Assembly (NCBI GenBank): GCA_017694495.1 | Contig: JADIMU010000066.1 | Coordinates: 1 to 49,503 of the forward strand | Source of the DNA: Candidatus Aphodenecus pullistercoris | Lineage (GTDB): Bacteria; Spirochaetota; Spirochaetia; Sphaerochaetales; Sphaerochaetaceae | DNA: 49,503 bases | Direction: 5' to 3' | Shown: piece after piece, positions 34,942 through 43,647 of the stretch | Layout: each line of letters opens with the position of its first letter | Position numbering within the stretch: position 1 is the first letter of the stretch | Translations under genes and position numbers: made by a program | Notes under the pieces: generated by a model | The model's input: the letters and a program-made list of their open reading frames with translations, nothing else | Told to the model about the DNA's origin: nothing | Databases searched by the model: none

Positions 34942-36023
34942 GCTTCGACCTCCTCGCCCTTTTTGCGGAAGATCAGGCGATAGTTGATGAAGAACTCGCA
35001 GCTGAGCATGGCGAAAAGCAGTATGCCTGTGATGATGTCCGAGATCGAGGCGGGCACCTGCAAGCGCGTCTGGAGCGTGTTGGCGCCCTTGGAGATCACG
35101 GCCAGGAGCATCGAGATGAAGATCATCGCGAAGGCGTTCAGCTGGCTCAGCCAGGCGACGGTGATCGCGGTGAAGCCGACGTTGTCGGCGACCCCGCTGT
35201 AGAGGGTGTAGTTCGCTCCGCTGACCGTCATGAAGCCGACGAAGCCGCTGATCGCTCCAGAGATGAACATCGTGCGCATGATGATGGCTCCAACGTTCAT
35301 GCCTGCGTAGCGTGCCGTGTTCTGGCTGTCGCCGATGACTGCGATCTCATAGCCCTGCTTCGTCTTGTTCATGTAGATGTGCATCAGGACGACCAGGACG
35401 AGGACGAAGATCCAGCCGATGTGGACGCCGAAGAGGTTGGGTAGCCTCGCCGCGTCGTCGAACATCGGGATGAGCTGGCTGCCCTTGCGCCCCTCCCAGG
35501 GACCACCCTGGAGCCAGGCGACGATGCCGATGGCGATGTAGTTCATCATCAGGGTGAAGAGCGTCTCGTTCGTATTCCACTTGGCCTTGAAGAAGGCGGG
35601 AATCAGGGCCCACAGCCCTCCTCCCACGAGGGAGGCGAGGAACATGATGACCAGCAGTACTGCGCTGGGGACCTTGTCGACCCAGTAGAGGGCGAAGTAG
35701 GTCGCGCACATGGCGCCCATCGTGATCTGACCCTCGGCGCCGATGTTCCAGAAGCGCATCTTGAAGCAGGGAGCGATGGCCAGGGCGCAGCCCAGCAGCG
35801 GAATGGCGATCTTGACGGTCTGCCTGAAGTAGACGGGCCGCAGCAGCGAGCCCTGGACGATGACCGAATAGGCCTCGATCGGGTTGGTCCCGGTGAAGAG
35901 CATGGGGATGCATCCCAGAATCAGGGCGACGACGATGGAGGCGACGCGGATCAGCCAGGCCTTCTTCGGGTCGATGTCAGTGCGCTTCGCCAGACGGACG
36001 AAGGGAGTCCTCTTCTCACTCAT
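34938..36023 (-). CDS. nucleoside ABC transporter permease (NupP/BmpC-like)
   Basis: Permease of 361 residues, starting at MSEKRTPF inside the end of the ATPase gene (8-bp overlap). It has FWNIGAEGQITMGAM, AIPAFFKAK-like ALIPAFFKAKWNTNETLFTLMMNYIAIG and the coupling loop AVIGDSQNTARYAGMNVG. It pairs with the next permease to form the channel of the BMP importer. Length fits NupP-type subunits. Confidence 0.92.
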   Translation of the reverse strand: MSEKRTPFVRLAKRTDIDPKKAWLIRVASIVVALILGCIPMLFTGTNPIEAYSVIVQGSLLRPVYFRQTVKIAIPLLGCALAIAPCFKMRFWNIGAEGQITMGAMCATYFALYWVDKVPSAVLLVIMFLASLVGGGLWALIPAFFKAKWNTNETLFTLMMNYIAIGIVAWLQGGPWEGRKGSQLIPMFDDAARLPNLFGVHIGWIFVLVLVVLMHIYMNKTKQGYEIAVIGDSQNTARYAGMNVGAIIMRTMFISGAISGFVGFMTVSGANYTLYSGVADNVGFTAITVAWLSQLNAFAMIFISMLLAVISKGANTLQTRLQVPASISDIITGILLFAMLSCEFFINYRLIFRKKGEEVEA

Positions 36024-37551
36024 TGGCGTCCACCTCCTGTCCCACATGCGTCATCATGAGGCCTATCTCCTCCTTCGTGGCCTTGCGTCCGTCGACGATT
36101 CCGGAGACGCGGCCGCCGCACAGGACGAGGATGCGGTCGCAAAGCTCCAGGAGCACGTCCAGATCCTCGCCGATGAAGATGACGGCGACACCCTTCATCT
36201 TCTCCTCGGTCAGAAGCCTGTAGATCGTATATGATGTGTTGATGTCCAGTCCGCGGACGGCGTAGGCCGTCATCAGGACGCTGTGCGGTATGGCGATCTC
36301 ACGTCCGACGAGGACCTTCTGGACATTTCCTCCCGACAGGCGGCGCACCGGATAGTCGATGCCCGGCGTGACGACTTCAAGCTCTTTGAGGATGTCGTTG
36401 GCCAGGGCCTGGGGATCCTTCTTCTTCAGCAGGGCGCCACGGCCGTTCCTCCAGCTCCTGAGGAGCATGTTGCCCGTCATGCCCATCGAACCGACGAGTC
36501 CCATGCCGAGCCTGTCCTCAGGGACGAAGGCCATGCCGACGCCGGCCTTGCGCACCTGCATCGGACTCTTTCCCAGAAGCTCCATCTCCTGGCCGTCGTC
36601 GCCGACGACCTTGACCGAGCCGGACTTGACCGGGTAGAGGCCTGTGATCGCCTCAAGCAGCTCCTTCTGTCCACTGCCCGAGATGCCCGCGATGCCGAGG
36701 ATCTCGCCCGTCATTGCGGTGAAGGAGACGTCGCTCAGTCGGCTCACGCCCTCCTCGTCCGTACAGCTGAGGCCGCTGACGACGAGACGGGGCTTCGGAT
36801 TGTCGTACTTGGGCCTGTCGATGTTCAGGCTGACCGCGCGGCCGACCATCATGTCTGTCAGCTCCTGAGGGCTGGTGTCCTTCGTCATGAGGGTGCCTAT
36901 GTACTGGCCCTTCCTGAGGACGGCGACGCGGTCCGAGACGTCCATGACCTCATGCAGCTTGTGCGTGATGATTATGATCGCCTTTCCGTCCTCCTTCATG
37001 GCACGCAGTATCCTGAAGAGCTTGACGGTCTCCTGCGGAGTGAGGACGGCGGTTGGCTCGTCCAGGATGAGGACGCGCGCGCCTCTGTAGAGGACCTTGA
37101 CGATCTCGACGGTCTGCTTCTGGGACACGGACATGTCGTAGACCTTCATCGTCGGGTCGATCTCGAAGCCGTAGCGTGAGCAGATCTCGGCGACGCGGCG
37201 GTTCGTCTCCTTGAGGTCCATCTTCTCCTCGTCCAGGCCGAGGATGATGTTCTGCGCGGCGGTGAAGACCTCGATCAGCTTGTAGTGCTGATGGATCATT
37301 CCGATGCCATGGCGGAAGGCGTCCTTGGGGGAGCGGATGCTGATCGGCTCTCCGTCCTCGAAGATCTCGCCCTCGTCGGGCTGGTAGATGCCGGAGAGCA
37401 TGTTCATCAGCGTCGTCTTGCCGCTGCCGTTCTCTCCAAGGAGGGCGAGGATCTCGCCCCACTCCACGCTCAGGTCGATCCTGTCGTTGGCGACCACCTG
37501 CCCGAAGCGCTTGGTGATGCCCTTCATCTCAATTGCGTGTCTGCTGTCCAA
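36016..37551 (-). CDS. nucleoside ABC transporter ATPase, double-domain (NupO/BmpB-like)
   Basis: ATPase of 511 residues with two nucleotide-binding domains. The first has Walker A GENGSGKTT, SVSQKQTVEI as signature and LILDEPTAVL as Walker B. The second has a degenerate Walker A (GISGSGQKEL) and LSGGNVQKVLVGREIA, as in RbsA/NupO-type ATPases. The Walker B region of the second half reads VLMTAYAVRGLDINT, which departs from the usual QPTRGLD. The TTG at 37551 is chosen as start because AGAGGTGA lies 5 nt upstream; the frame is open to 37653 without a better site, and ATG at the MKGITKRFG position would cut the first strand. First gene of the importer operon. Confidence 0.88.
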   Translation of the reverse strand: MDSRHAIEMKGITKRFGQVVANDRIDLSVEWGEILALLGENGSGKTTLMNMLSGIYQPDEGEIFEDGEPISIRSPKDAFRHGIGMIHQHYKLIEVFTAAQNIILGLDEEKMDLKETNRRVAEICSRYGFEIDPTMKVYDMSVSQKQTVEIVKVLYRGARVLILDEPTAVLTPQETVKLFRILRAMKEDGKAIIIITHKLHEVMDVSDRVAVLRKGQYIGTLMTKDTSPQELTDMMVGRAVSLNIDRPKYDNPKPRLVVSGLSCTDEEGVSRLSDVSFTAMTGEILGIAGISGSGQKELLEAITGLYPVKSGSVKVVGDDGQEMELLGKSPMQVRKAGVGMAFVPEDRLGMGLVGSMGMTGNMLLRSWRNGRGALLKKKDPQALANDILKELEVVTPGIDYPVRRLSGGNVQKVLVGREIAIPHSVLMTAYAVRGLDINTSYTIYRLLTEEKMKGVAVIFIGEDLDVLLELCDRILVLCGGRVSGIVDGRKATKEEIGLMMTHVGQEVDANE

Positions 37552-37672
37552 AGCGTCACCTCTGGGTGAAGTGTAGCACGTATTGGCTCTCCTTGTGACA
37601 ATTTTCAAAGGGAGGGAAGCTGAAGAATTCTGCAAGTTTTTGCAATTTTCCACACCAAGAGCGCTTTTACGC

Positions 37673-37678
37673 TAGAAT
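37673..37678 (+). promoter_or_regulatory. -10 box of leaderless trmD fusion
   Basis: TAGAAT, ending 6 nt before the ATG at 37685. The GAGG in the 6-nt spacer is too close to the ATG to act as a ribosome site. Confidence 0.45.
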
Positions 37679-37684
37679 CGAGGC

Positions 37685-38908
37685 ATGAGAATACGCATCC
37701 TCAGCCTGCTTCCGCAGGCCTTCGACAGCTTCCTTTCCTACCCCGTCATCCGCCACGCAGTCGACAAGGGTCTGGTGGAGATCGAAGTCATCGACATCAG
37801 GGACTATGCCGACGGCTGCTGGCGCGCCATCGACGACTCGCCCTACGGAGGTGGTGCCGGCCTCCTTCTGAGGGTCGACGTCGTGAAGAAGGCCTTGGAC
37901 GGAGCGGCAGGAGACAAGGGACGGAGGATCCTGCTCGGCCCGAAGGGACGGCTCTTCGACCAGAAGCTTGCACATGCGCTTTCCCATGAGAAGGAGCTTG
38001 TCCTGATCGCAGGACACTATGAAGGTGTGGACGAAAGGGTTCGTTCCTACATCGACGACGAGGTCTCGATCGGTGACTACATCCTCACTGGGGGAGAGAG
38101 CGCGGCGATCGTCCTGGCCGAGGCGGTCATCAGGCTGCTGGATGGTGCGATCAAAGAGGCCTCCTCGGCCAGCGAGAGCTTCGAGGATGGCATTCTGGAG
38201 GAGCCGCAATACACCCACCCTGCGCTCTTCGACGGCAAGCGTGTTCCTGATGTGCTCATGAGTGGCAACAAAGCGGCGATCACCCACTTCAACGAGCTCG
38301 AGGCCATCAAGGACACGACCGCTCTGAGGCCGGACCTCATCCCCTCAGACCGCAGCTTCCGCTTCCACACTGTCCACAGGGACTACGGCAACGAGAAGGA
38401 CATCATCACCTGGATCGGCGACCGCCTGCCATGCCCGAGGATCGTCTGGCATACGGAAGACCACCTTGTCCTCGAGAAGAGGAATGCCCGCCCCCTATCC
38501 AGCGCAGGGCAGAAGACGATCCTCTCGACAGTCTCCTCCATCCTCAAGGCGCTGTGGTCCTTCGACACGACAGGTTGTCCGGCTGACATGAGGCTTGCAT
38601 ACAGGCTCTCCAGGCTCAGCCTGCCCTGGGCTCGTTGGCAGGCTCTCCGTCCCCTGATGGATGATGTGCATGGTGATGACCTCGTCCTCTCCCATGGCAG
38701 ACTGACTCTGGAGCACATACTCGTGAACGGCAACGGGCTCGTCGCCATCACAGACTGGCAGGATGCGGGCCTTGCCGAGAGGGAAAGGGATGTGGCAAAC
38801 ATTCTGGACCAGCTGGAAGAGGTGGGCATCAGCAAAGACGAGCTCTTCAGCCGTCTGGGCCGCGACTTCGACCCCAGACGCCTGTCCCTCATGCGCCTTG
38901 TCCCCTGA
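37685..38908 (+). CDS. trmD: tRNA (guanine-N1)-methyltransferase TrmD fused to an APH-like domain
   Basis: Protein of 407 residues; TrmD alone is about 240. Residues 1-225 are TrmD: IRILSLLPQAFDSFL, DDSPYGGGAGLLLRVD, LLGPKGRLFDQ, the knot segment IAGHYEGVDERV and the SIGDYILTGGESAA motif, then EEPQYTHPALFDG. TrmD methylates G37 of tRNAs reading CUN, CCN and CGG codons. From about 230 on, an aminoglycoside-phosphotransferase/choline-kinase fold is seen: ITWIGDRLPCPRIVWH, then LSHGRLTLEHILVNG in the place of the catalytic HGDLHPxNIL, then AITDWQDAGLAERERDVA. The catalytic Asp is Arg and the metal Asn is His, so kinase activity is doubtful. No rimM, rpsP or rplS nearby, unlike the usual trmD operon. 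Confidence 0.9.
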   Translation: MRIRILSLLPQAFDSFLSYPVIRHAVDKGLVEIEVIDIRDYADGCWRAIDDSPYGGGAGLLLRVDVVKKALDGAAGDKGRRILLGPKGRLFDQKLAHALSHEKELVLIAGHYEGVDERVRSYIDDEVSIGDYILTGGESAAIVLAEAVIRLLDGAIKEASSASESFEDGILEEPQYTHPALFDGKRVPDVLMSGNKAAITHFNELEAIKDTTALRPDLIPSDRSFRFHTVHRDYGNEKDIITWIGDRLPCPRIVWHTEDHLVLEKRNARPLSSAGQKTILSTVSSILKALWSFDTTGCPADMRLAYRLSRLSLPWARWQALRPLMDDVHGDDLVLSHGRLTLEHILVNGNGLVAITDWQDAGLAERERDVANILDQLEEVGISKDELFSRLGRDFDPRRLSLMRLVP

Positions 38909-38915
38909 GACGGAC
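38895..38915 (+). repeat. direct repeat at trmD stop, left copy
   Basis: GCCTTGTCCCCTGA followed by GACG; matches 39544-39561 at 17 of 18 bases. It covers the last codons and stop of trmD. An inverted repeat (TGAGACGGA/TCCGTCTCA, 38906-38951) starts at the same stop. Confidence 0.55.
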
Positions 38916-39019
38916 ATCCTTGGATGATGAGACCTGCATCTTTCCGTCTCAAACGGCAGCCACATACAGGCTGGTCTCATTCGAGTGCGACGCAAATACA
39001 GAATTATGCAAGGAGGTTT

Positions 39020-39049
39020 ATGGAGCTTTCTCCAAGATATCATGAATAA
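39020..39049 (+). CDS. possible 9-codon leader cistron
   Basis: ATGGAGCTTTC to TAA coding MELSPRYHE, behind a perfect AAGGAGG. Its stop overlaps the ATG at 39042, so it may feed ribosomes to the next gene. Low confidence as a real product. Confidence 0.35.
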   Translation: MELSPRYHE

Positions 39050-39407
39050 GGAAGATAAGATTGCCATCATCAAAGGACTTTTCTGGGACTACGACATCAA
39101 GCCTGAAGCCTACCTGTGGATTGCAGAGCATCCAGACGAAGCCGACCGGAAAGACCTCCAACATTTTTTCATCAAGGCCTTTGAACGCCTGCGATGGCAT
39201 GACCTGATTGGGATTTTCGGCATAGAAACGGTCAAGAGGCTCCTGACGGAAGAAACGCGCCGAGGACTCAGGAAGGAGGCACGTGGGAGATTTGATTCAG
39301 CATGCGCAATATTGCAAGGAAAGCCTCTGACCATTACAAGACAAGACATCGAAAACCGCAAGCGTGCTCTCAAGCCCTTTCTCTCGGGCAGGTGGTACGG
39401 CGTCTAG
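39042..39407 (+). CDS. small DUF6922-like protein of unknown function
   Basis: Protein of 121 residues from the ATG overlapping the leader ORF stop; the frame is open to 38985. The pattern GLFWDYDIKPEAYLWI, then HDLIGIFGIETVKRLL, resembles DUF6922 proteins, which often sit beside AbiEii-type nucleotidyltransferase toxins; no such partner is present here. The C-terminus (NRKRALKPFLSGRWYGV) is basic. It lies in a segment bracketed by a direct repeat of the trmD end and seems AT-richer than trmD. Function is not known. Confidence 0.55.
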   Translation: MNKEDKIAIIKGLFWDYDIKPEAYLWIAEHPDEADRKDLQHFFIKAFERLRWHDLIGIFGIETVKRLLTEETRRGLRKEARGRFDSACAILQGKPLTITRQDIENRKRALKPFLSGRWYGV

Positions 39408-39543
39408 TCTCGGGCACTTCAATTCCAGGCAGTCTGACAACCTGGTTCAAATCCAAAGTCAACGACCTGGTCGGATGAATGACTTGACATCTTGGAGCAA
39501 CGTTCCAGCTCCAGGCAGTACAGCCCTTTTTCTCTGACAACGA

Positions 39544-39564
39544 GCCTTGTCCCCTGATACGACG
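39544..39564 (+). repeat. direct repeat of the trmD end, right copy
   Basis: Repeats GCCTTGTCCCCTGA then TACG, about 650 bp after the left copy. It would mark the far end of a small insertion at trmD. Confidence 0.5.
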
Positions 39565-39594
39565 AAAGCTCCCGACATCTGGTCAGGAGCTTTC
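39564..39594 (-). terminator. hairpin after tRNA-Val
   Basis: Stem GAAAGCTCC/GGAGCTTTC with a 13-nt loop, 5 nt beyond the tRNA 3' end. No long T-run. Confidence 0.5.
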
Positions 39595-39598
39595 CGGT

Positions 39599-39670
39599 TG
39601 GGCGATATAGGGTTTGAACCTATGACTTCCACCACGTCAAGGTGGCACTCTCCCGCTGAGTTAATCGCCC
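39599..39670 (-). tRNA. tRNA-Val (anticodon GAC)
   Basis: A 72-nt cloverleaf: acceptor GGGCGAT/ATCGCCC, D-arm ACTC-GAGT, anticodon stem CCACC/GGTGG with loop TTGACGT (anticodon GAC), T-arm ATAGG TTCAAAC CCTAT. CCA is not encoded. Confidence 0.96.
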
Positions 39671-39684
39671 GGCGAACAAGCGAT

Positions 39685-39713
39685 ACCCTAGCAGATTTGC
39701 CCAAACGTGTAAA
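39685..39713 (-). promoter_or_regulatory. promoter of tRNA-Val
   Basis: TTTACA, 17 bp, TAGGGT, ending 14 bp before the tRNA and lying in the 51 bp after the topA stop. Confidence 0.55.
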
Positions 39714-39721
39714 GTGGCTTG

Positions 39722-42697
39722 TCAGCTTTTTTTGCGTTTTTCAACCAGCTCCACGGCCTCCTGCTCGCCAAGTCCTTCCACCGACTGTTTATATTTCTCC
39801 GGCAGACCGATGTTCACACCCTTCCATTTCAGGTAGTAGCCATAGCGTCCATGGGCCAGAGTGACCGGCTCGCCCTCGAATGTGGCGATGTTTCGGCCCT
39901 CCTCCTGGCGCCTGGCGTCCTGCTGTGCGATCAGAGAGAGTGCCGTCGAGAGGTCGACCTCCTCCTGGCCGGAGGGAAGACGGTAGTTGTTCCCCTTCCA
40001 TCTCAGATAGCGTCCGTAGCGGCCGCTGACGAGCTCGACGGGAGAGCCGTCCTTCTCGCCGAGGGAGGATGGAGTCTTCGCCTCCTGTGCCTTCTTCAGG
40101 ACGCTGACGGCCACATCGTAGTCGATGGAGGCCGCCTGCTGGCGGGTCAGGCTGTAGTTGCCGCCGTTCCACTTGAGGTAGATGCCGTAGCGGCTGCGTG
40201 CCAGCACGATGTCCTGGCCCTCGTACTTGCCGAGGACGCCGCCTTCGGCCGGCTTCGCGCTCTTCAGGCAGAGCGCCTGGGCCTCTTCCTGGCTCAAGGC
40301 CTCGAGGTCGGTGCCCTTGGGCAGCCTGACATTGTCCTCACCCCACTTGAGGAAGGGACCGAACTTGCCCTTCCTTGCGCTGAGGGGCCGTCCATTGAAG
40401 TCATCGAAGGTCCTGAGGATGGATCCTGAGGCCGAAGTGCGGGAGACGATGTCCAGCGCCTCCGCCTCCGTCATGTTGAAGGGCACCTTGTAGACGCGGT
40501 AGTTCTTGTCACCACACTTGAGGTAGAAGCCGTAGGGGCCCTTGTTCAATGTGATCTCATTGCCATCAGCGTCGCTTGCGACCTTCACAGGCAGGCTCAG
40601 AAGGTAGTCGATCTCCTCCACGCTGTAGTCCTCGGCCTTGCGCTTGCCCTTGGGCACGAGGCAGACCCTGTCGCCCTTCTGCCAGTAGGGGCCGCGGCGG
40701 CCGTCGCGCAGGACGATCTCGTCCAAGGAAGGCTGGCTGACGCCGCAGATGGCCGAGTCGAGGATGCGCACGAGGTCGGCTTCCACCATCTGGCCGGGAA
40801 GGAGGTGGCTGGGCAGGTTGACCAGCTTCGCCTTGCCGTCCTCGCCGACGATGTCTGTGGCGACATAGGCGCCGTAGGGGCCGATCTTCACCGAATAGGA
40901 GCACGTACGGCCATCGCTCAGCTGTGCCTTGCCTGAGAAGTGCGGGAAAGAGAGCGTCTTGTAGTCGGCGACGGAGGAGCGGGCCTGGGCGACCATGGCC
41001 TTGAGGCCGCTGTTGCCGTCATCGCCGTAGTAGAAGCGCTCGAGGTAGCTCAGGCTGTCCTCCTCGCCCGCGGCGATGCGGTCCAGCTCATCCTCCATGT
41101 CGGACGTGTATGAATAGTCGACAAGGCGGCTGAAGGCCGACTCCATGCATGCGTTGACGGCGAAGCCTGTGAAGGTCGGGATCATGGCCCTGTCCTGCTC
41201 GCGGACATAGCCGCGGTCGAGCAATGTCGAGATGATCGTCGCATAGGTGCTCGGGCGCCCCACCCCCTGCTCCTCGAGGCTGCGGATCAGGCTGGCCTCG
41301 CTGTAGCGTCCGGGAGGGCTCGTCACATGCTCGCCGACGGTGAGGACGGCATCGGCCAGCTCGTCGCCCTCCTTCAGCTCGGGCAGGCTCTGCCCCTTCT
41401 CCTCCTTCTCCTCGTCGCTGTATACGCGCAGATAGCCGGGGAAGAGGATGACGGTGCCGGAGGCGGCGAAGACGACGTCGCCGCAGGCGATCCTCACGGA
41501 GGTCGTGCTCTTGCGTGCGCTCGCCATCTGGGTGGCGAGGGTGCGCATCCAGATCAGGGCGTAGAGGGCAAGCTCCTTGCCCTTGAGTCCCGTCTCCTCC
41601 GGACGGCGGAAGCTGTCTCCGGCGGGACGGATGGCCTCATGGGCCTCCTGCGCGTTCTTGCTTTTGTTCTTGAAGCGGCGCACGCTGGGTGCCAGGTACT
41701 GGGCGCCGAACTCGGCCTCTATCTGCTCGCGCGAGGCCTTGATGCACTCGTCCGAGAGGTTGACGCTGTCCGTCCTCATGTATGTGATGAAGCCGTTCTC
41801 GAAGAGGGACTGGGCGATGCGCATCGTCTCCCGGCTCGAGAGGTGGAGGCGGCTGGAGGCCGCCTGCTGCAGCGTCGATGTGGTGAACGGCGGCTGGGGA
41901 TTCGACACGGAAGGCTTGCTCACGACGCTTGAGACCACATAGGGCTTGTGCTCATTGCAGTAGCCGACCAGCCTGTCGCAATCCTCGCGCTCCAGCAGGA
42001 GGCTGCGTCCATTGAACTCTCCCGTCGAGGAGTCGAAGTCCTTGCTTCCGGCGACCCTCTTGCCCTCCACGGACTCGAGGGAGGCGGAAAAGAGGCCGAA
42101 GTCGGCCTTCAGGTCGCAGTATGTGGACGACTTGTAGCGCAGGCGGTCGAGCTCCTTCTCCACGATCAGGCGCAGTCCGACGGACTGGACGCGGCCGCCG
42201 GAAAGCTTCTTGTTCGACAGCTTCCTCCACAGCACGGGCGAGACCTCGAAGCCGTAGAGGCGGTCGATGATGCGCCTGTCCTCCTGGGCCTTCACGAGGT
42301 TGGAGTCGATGTCGCGCCCCTTCTCGAGGGCTTCGGCGATCGCGGAGCGCGTGATCTCATGGAAGACCATGCGGCGGTATGGCACCTTGGGCTTGAGGAG
42401 CTCCAGGAGGTGCCAGGAGATCGACTCTCCCTCGCGGTCCTCATCGGTGGCGAGCAGCAGCTCCCCCGAGTCCTTGAGCTTCTTCCTGAGGTCCTGGATC
42501 AGGGCCTCCTTCCCCTCTGTGATGACATACTGCGGCGCGAAGCCGTGCTCGATGTCTATGCCCATGCTGTCGGCTGGCAGGTCCCTGACATGGCCCTTGC
42601 TTGCCGCGACGACATAGTTTTTGGGCAGGTACTTCCTGATCGTCTCCGCCTTGGTCGGAGACTCGACGATGACGAGTGTCTTCTTCTCTGTTGCCAT
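39722..42697 (-). CDS. topA: DNA topoisomerase I
   Basis: Type IA topoisomerase of 991 residues that relaxes negative supercoils. The ATG behind AGGAAAA (MATEKKTLVIVESPTKAETI) is chosen; the frame extends 51 bp upstream over the promoter. TOPRIM: VIVESPTK and LLATDEDREGESISWHLL; active-site Tyr in FITYMRTDS. There is no zinc-finger tail; instead about four to five copies of a C-terminal repeat of the form GPYGFYLKCGDKNYRV, RYGIYLKWNGGNYSL, RYGRYLRWKGNNYRL, RYGYYLKWKGVNIGL. The last residues KRKKS are basic. Confidence 0.96.
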   Translation of the reverse strand: MATEKKTLVIVESPTKAETIRKYLPKNYVVAASKGHVRDLPADSMGIDIEHGFAPQYVITEGKEALIQDLRKKLKDSGELLLATDEDREGESISWHLLELLKPKVPYRRMVFHEITRSAIAEALEKGRDIDSNLVKAQEDRRIIDRLYGFEVSPVLWRKLSNKKLSGGRVQSVGLRLIVEKELDRLRYKSSTYCDLKADFGLFSASLESVEGKRVAGSKDFDSSTGEFNGRSLLLEREDCDRLVGYCNEHKPYVVSSVVSKPSVSNPQPPFTTSTLQQAASSRLHLSSRETMRIAQSLFENGFITYMRTDSVNLSDECIKASREQIEAEFGAQYLAPSVRRFKNKSKNAQEAHEAIRPAGDSFRRPEETGLKGKELALYALIWMRTLATQMASARKSTTSVRIACGDVVFAASGTVILFPGYLRVYSDEEKEEKGQSLPELKEGDELADAVLTVGEHVTSPPGRYSEASLIRSLEEQGVGRPSTYATIISTLLDRGYVREQDRAMIPTFTGFAVNACMESAFSRLVDYSYTSDMEDELDRIAAGEEDSLSYLERFYYGDDGNSGLKAMVAQARSSVADYKTLSFPHFSGKAQLSDGRTCSYSVKIGPYGAYVATDIVGEDGKAKLVNLPSHLLPGQMVEADLVRILDSAICGVSQPSLDEIVLRDGRRGPYWQKGDRVCLVPKGKRKAEDYSVEEIDYLLSLPVKVASDADGNEITLNKGPYGFYLKCGDKNYRVYKVPFNMTEAEALDIVSRTSASGSILRTFDDFNGRPLSARKGKFGPFLKWGEDNVRLPKGTDLEALSQEEAQALCLKSAKPAEGGVLGKYEGQDIVLARSRYGIYLKWNGGNYSLTRQQAASIDYDVAVSVLKKAQEAKTPSSLGEKDGSPVELVSGRYGRYLRWKGNNYRLPSGQEEVDLSTALSLIAQQDARRQEEGRNIATFEGEPVTLAHGRYGYYLKWKGVNIGLPEKYKQSVEGLGEQEAVELVEKRKKS

Positions 42698-42718
42698 ATT
42701 TTTCCTGTCTTGATGACG

Positions 42719-42748
42719 AAAATAGGAACATGGAAGAGGATTTGTCAA
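42719..42748 (-). promoter_or_regulatory. promoter of topA
   Basis: TTGACA, 18 bp, TATTTT, about 22 bp before the start codon. The -35 box is perfect. Confidence 0.65.
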
Positions 42749-42773
42749 GCTTGGCCGGGGCCCTGAGAATGGC

Positions 42774-42792
42774 TTATTACATAAAGTAATAA
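42774..42792. other. AT-only hairpin after the FN3-like gene
   Basis: TTATTAC/GTAATAA with a 5-nt loop, flanked by a 7-base homopolymer. A weak candidate terminator for the gene ending at 42800. Confidence 0.35.
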
Positions 42793-42799
42793 AAAAAGT

Positions 42800-43609
42800 T
42801 CACTCTTCCAGGCGCAGGACGTAGGTGTGGGGCCTCTCACTGTCGGTCGGATTCCTGTAGAGCGCCGAGAGGGCGAGTCCCCCACCCGTCGTCGTGAACT
42901 CGAGATATCGCCCCACGTCATCGACGCCGAAGACGTAGCTGGAGGTCGTGACGACCTCTATGCCCAGCGCCTTGCTCGCGACATCGACGCTCGAGCTGTC
43001 GACGGACAGGCGGATCTGCCGCGTGCGGAACTCGCTGGGATCGATGCCCAGGCGGTTGAACTTCTCGCAGTTCAGCCTGTAGGCCAGAGCCTCGGGCCCA
43101 TCATCGTCCCAGTCGGTCCAGGGCCAGGAGCCGTCGAGCCCCTGGAGGGGGAAGATGACGTGGTCGACGCCGTCGACGTTGACGCTTATCTCCATGTACT
43201 GGCCATAGCGCTCGTCCTCGCACAGCCTGGCCGTATACCTGATCTCCTTCAGCTTGCCTCCGTTGTCCCTGTCGGTCGGATTCGTCCAGACATAGGTGCC
43301 ATCGTAGTTGCCTGTCGTGAAGCTGACCTCCTCGGCGTCCAGGGTTGCGTTCTGAGCGTCGCGGGCGCCCAGGATGTAGCTGTAGTCCTCATTCTGGTCC
43401 AGATGAGCGATGGTGTACGAATGCTGGTCGGCAGGCAGGCGGACGACGAAGTCCTGACCCCGGTAGAGGTCGTACCAGCTGGCGCCATCCACAGCCTTCC
43501 AGCTGAAGGTCACATTGTTGACGGCGACATCAGCCGTGAAGGCGAGGTTTGCGGCGGCAAGAGGGGCAAGTGCTGCAACGGAAAGGACCAGAACTGCAAG
43601 AGTGAACAA
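42800..43609 (-). CDS. secreted protein with a fibronectin type III-like domain
   Basis: Protein of 269 residues from a TTG codon; a better start is not in frame, and the nearby ATG with AAGGA is out of frame by one, so a start error or frameshift is possible. It begins with a hydrophobic signal segment ending APLAAA. Residues about 28-95 look like an FN3 or similar beta-sandwich (NVTFSWKAVDGASWYDLYR, then YTIAHLDQNEDYSYILGARD). The rest is strand-rich, with two NPTD repeats (VWTNPTDRDN and YRNPTDSER). Probably periplasmic or surface-exposed; function unknown. Divergent from the lipoprotein gene at 43648. Confidence 0.65.
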   Translation of the reverse strand: MFTLAVLVLSVAALAPLAAANLAFTADVAVNNVTFSWKAVDGASWYDLYRGQDFVVRLPADQHSYTIAHLDQNEDYSYILGARDAQNATLDAEEVSFTTGNYDGTYVWTNPTDRDNGGKLKEIRYTARLCEDERYGQYMEISVNVDGVDHVIFPLQGLDGSWPWTDWDDDGPEALAYRLNCEKFNRLGIDPSEFRTRQIRLSVDSSSVDVASKALGIEVVTTSSYVFGVDDVGRYLEFTTTGGGLALSALYRNPTDSERPHTYVLRLEE

Positions 43610-43635
43610 CGGTAGGCATCCTTCTTCTGATATTG

Positions 43636-43641
43636 TATCCT
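43636..43641 (+). promoter_or_regulatory. -10 box of lipoprotein gene
   Basis: TATCCT, 6 nt before the ATG at 43648 (spacer TGAATT). A TACAAT on the other strand in the same 40 bp may serve the divergent gene. Confidence 0.35.
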
Positions 43642-43647
43642 TGAATT

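Noticed and set aside
39440-39480. GGTTCAAATCC resembling a tRNA T-loop
   Set aside because: No matching acceptor, D or anticodon stems on either side; only the T-loop-like string is present.
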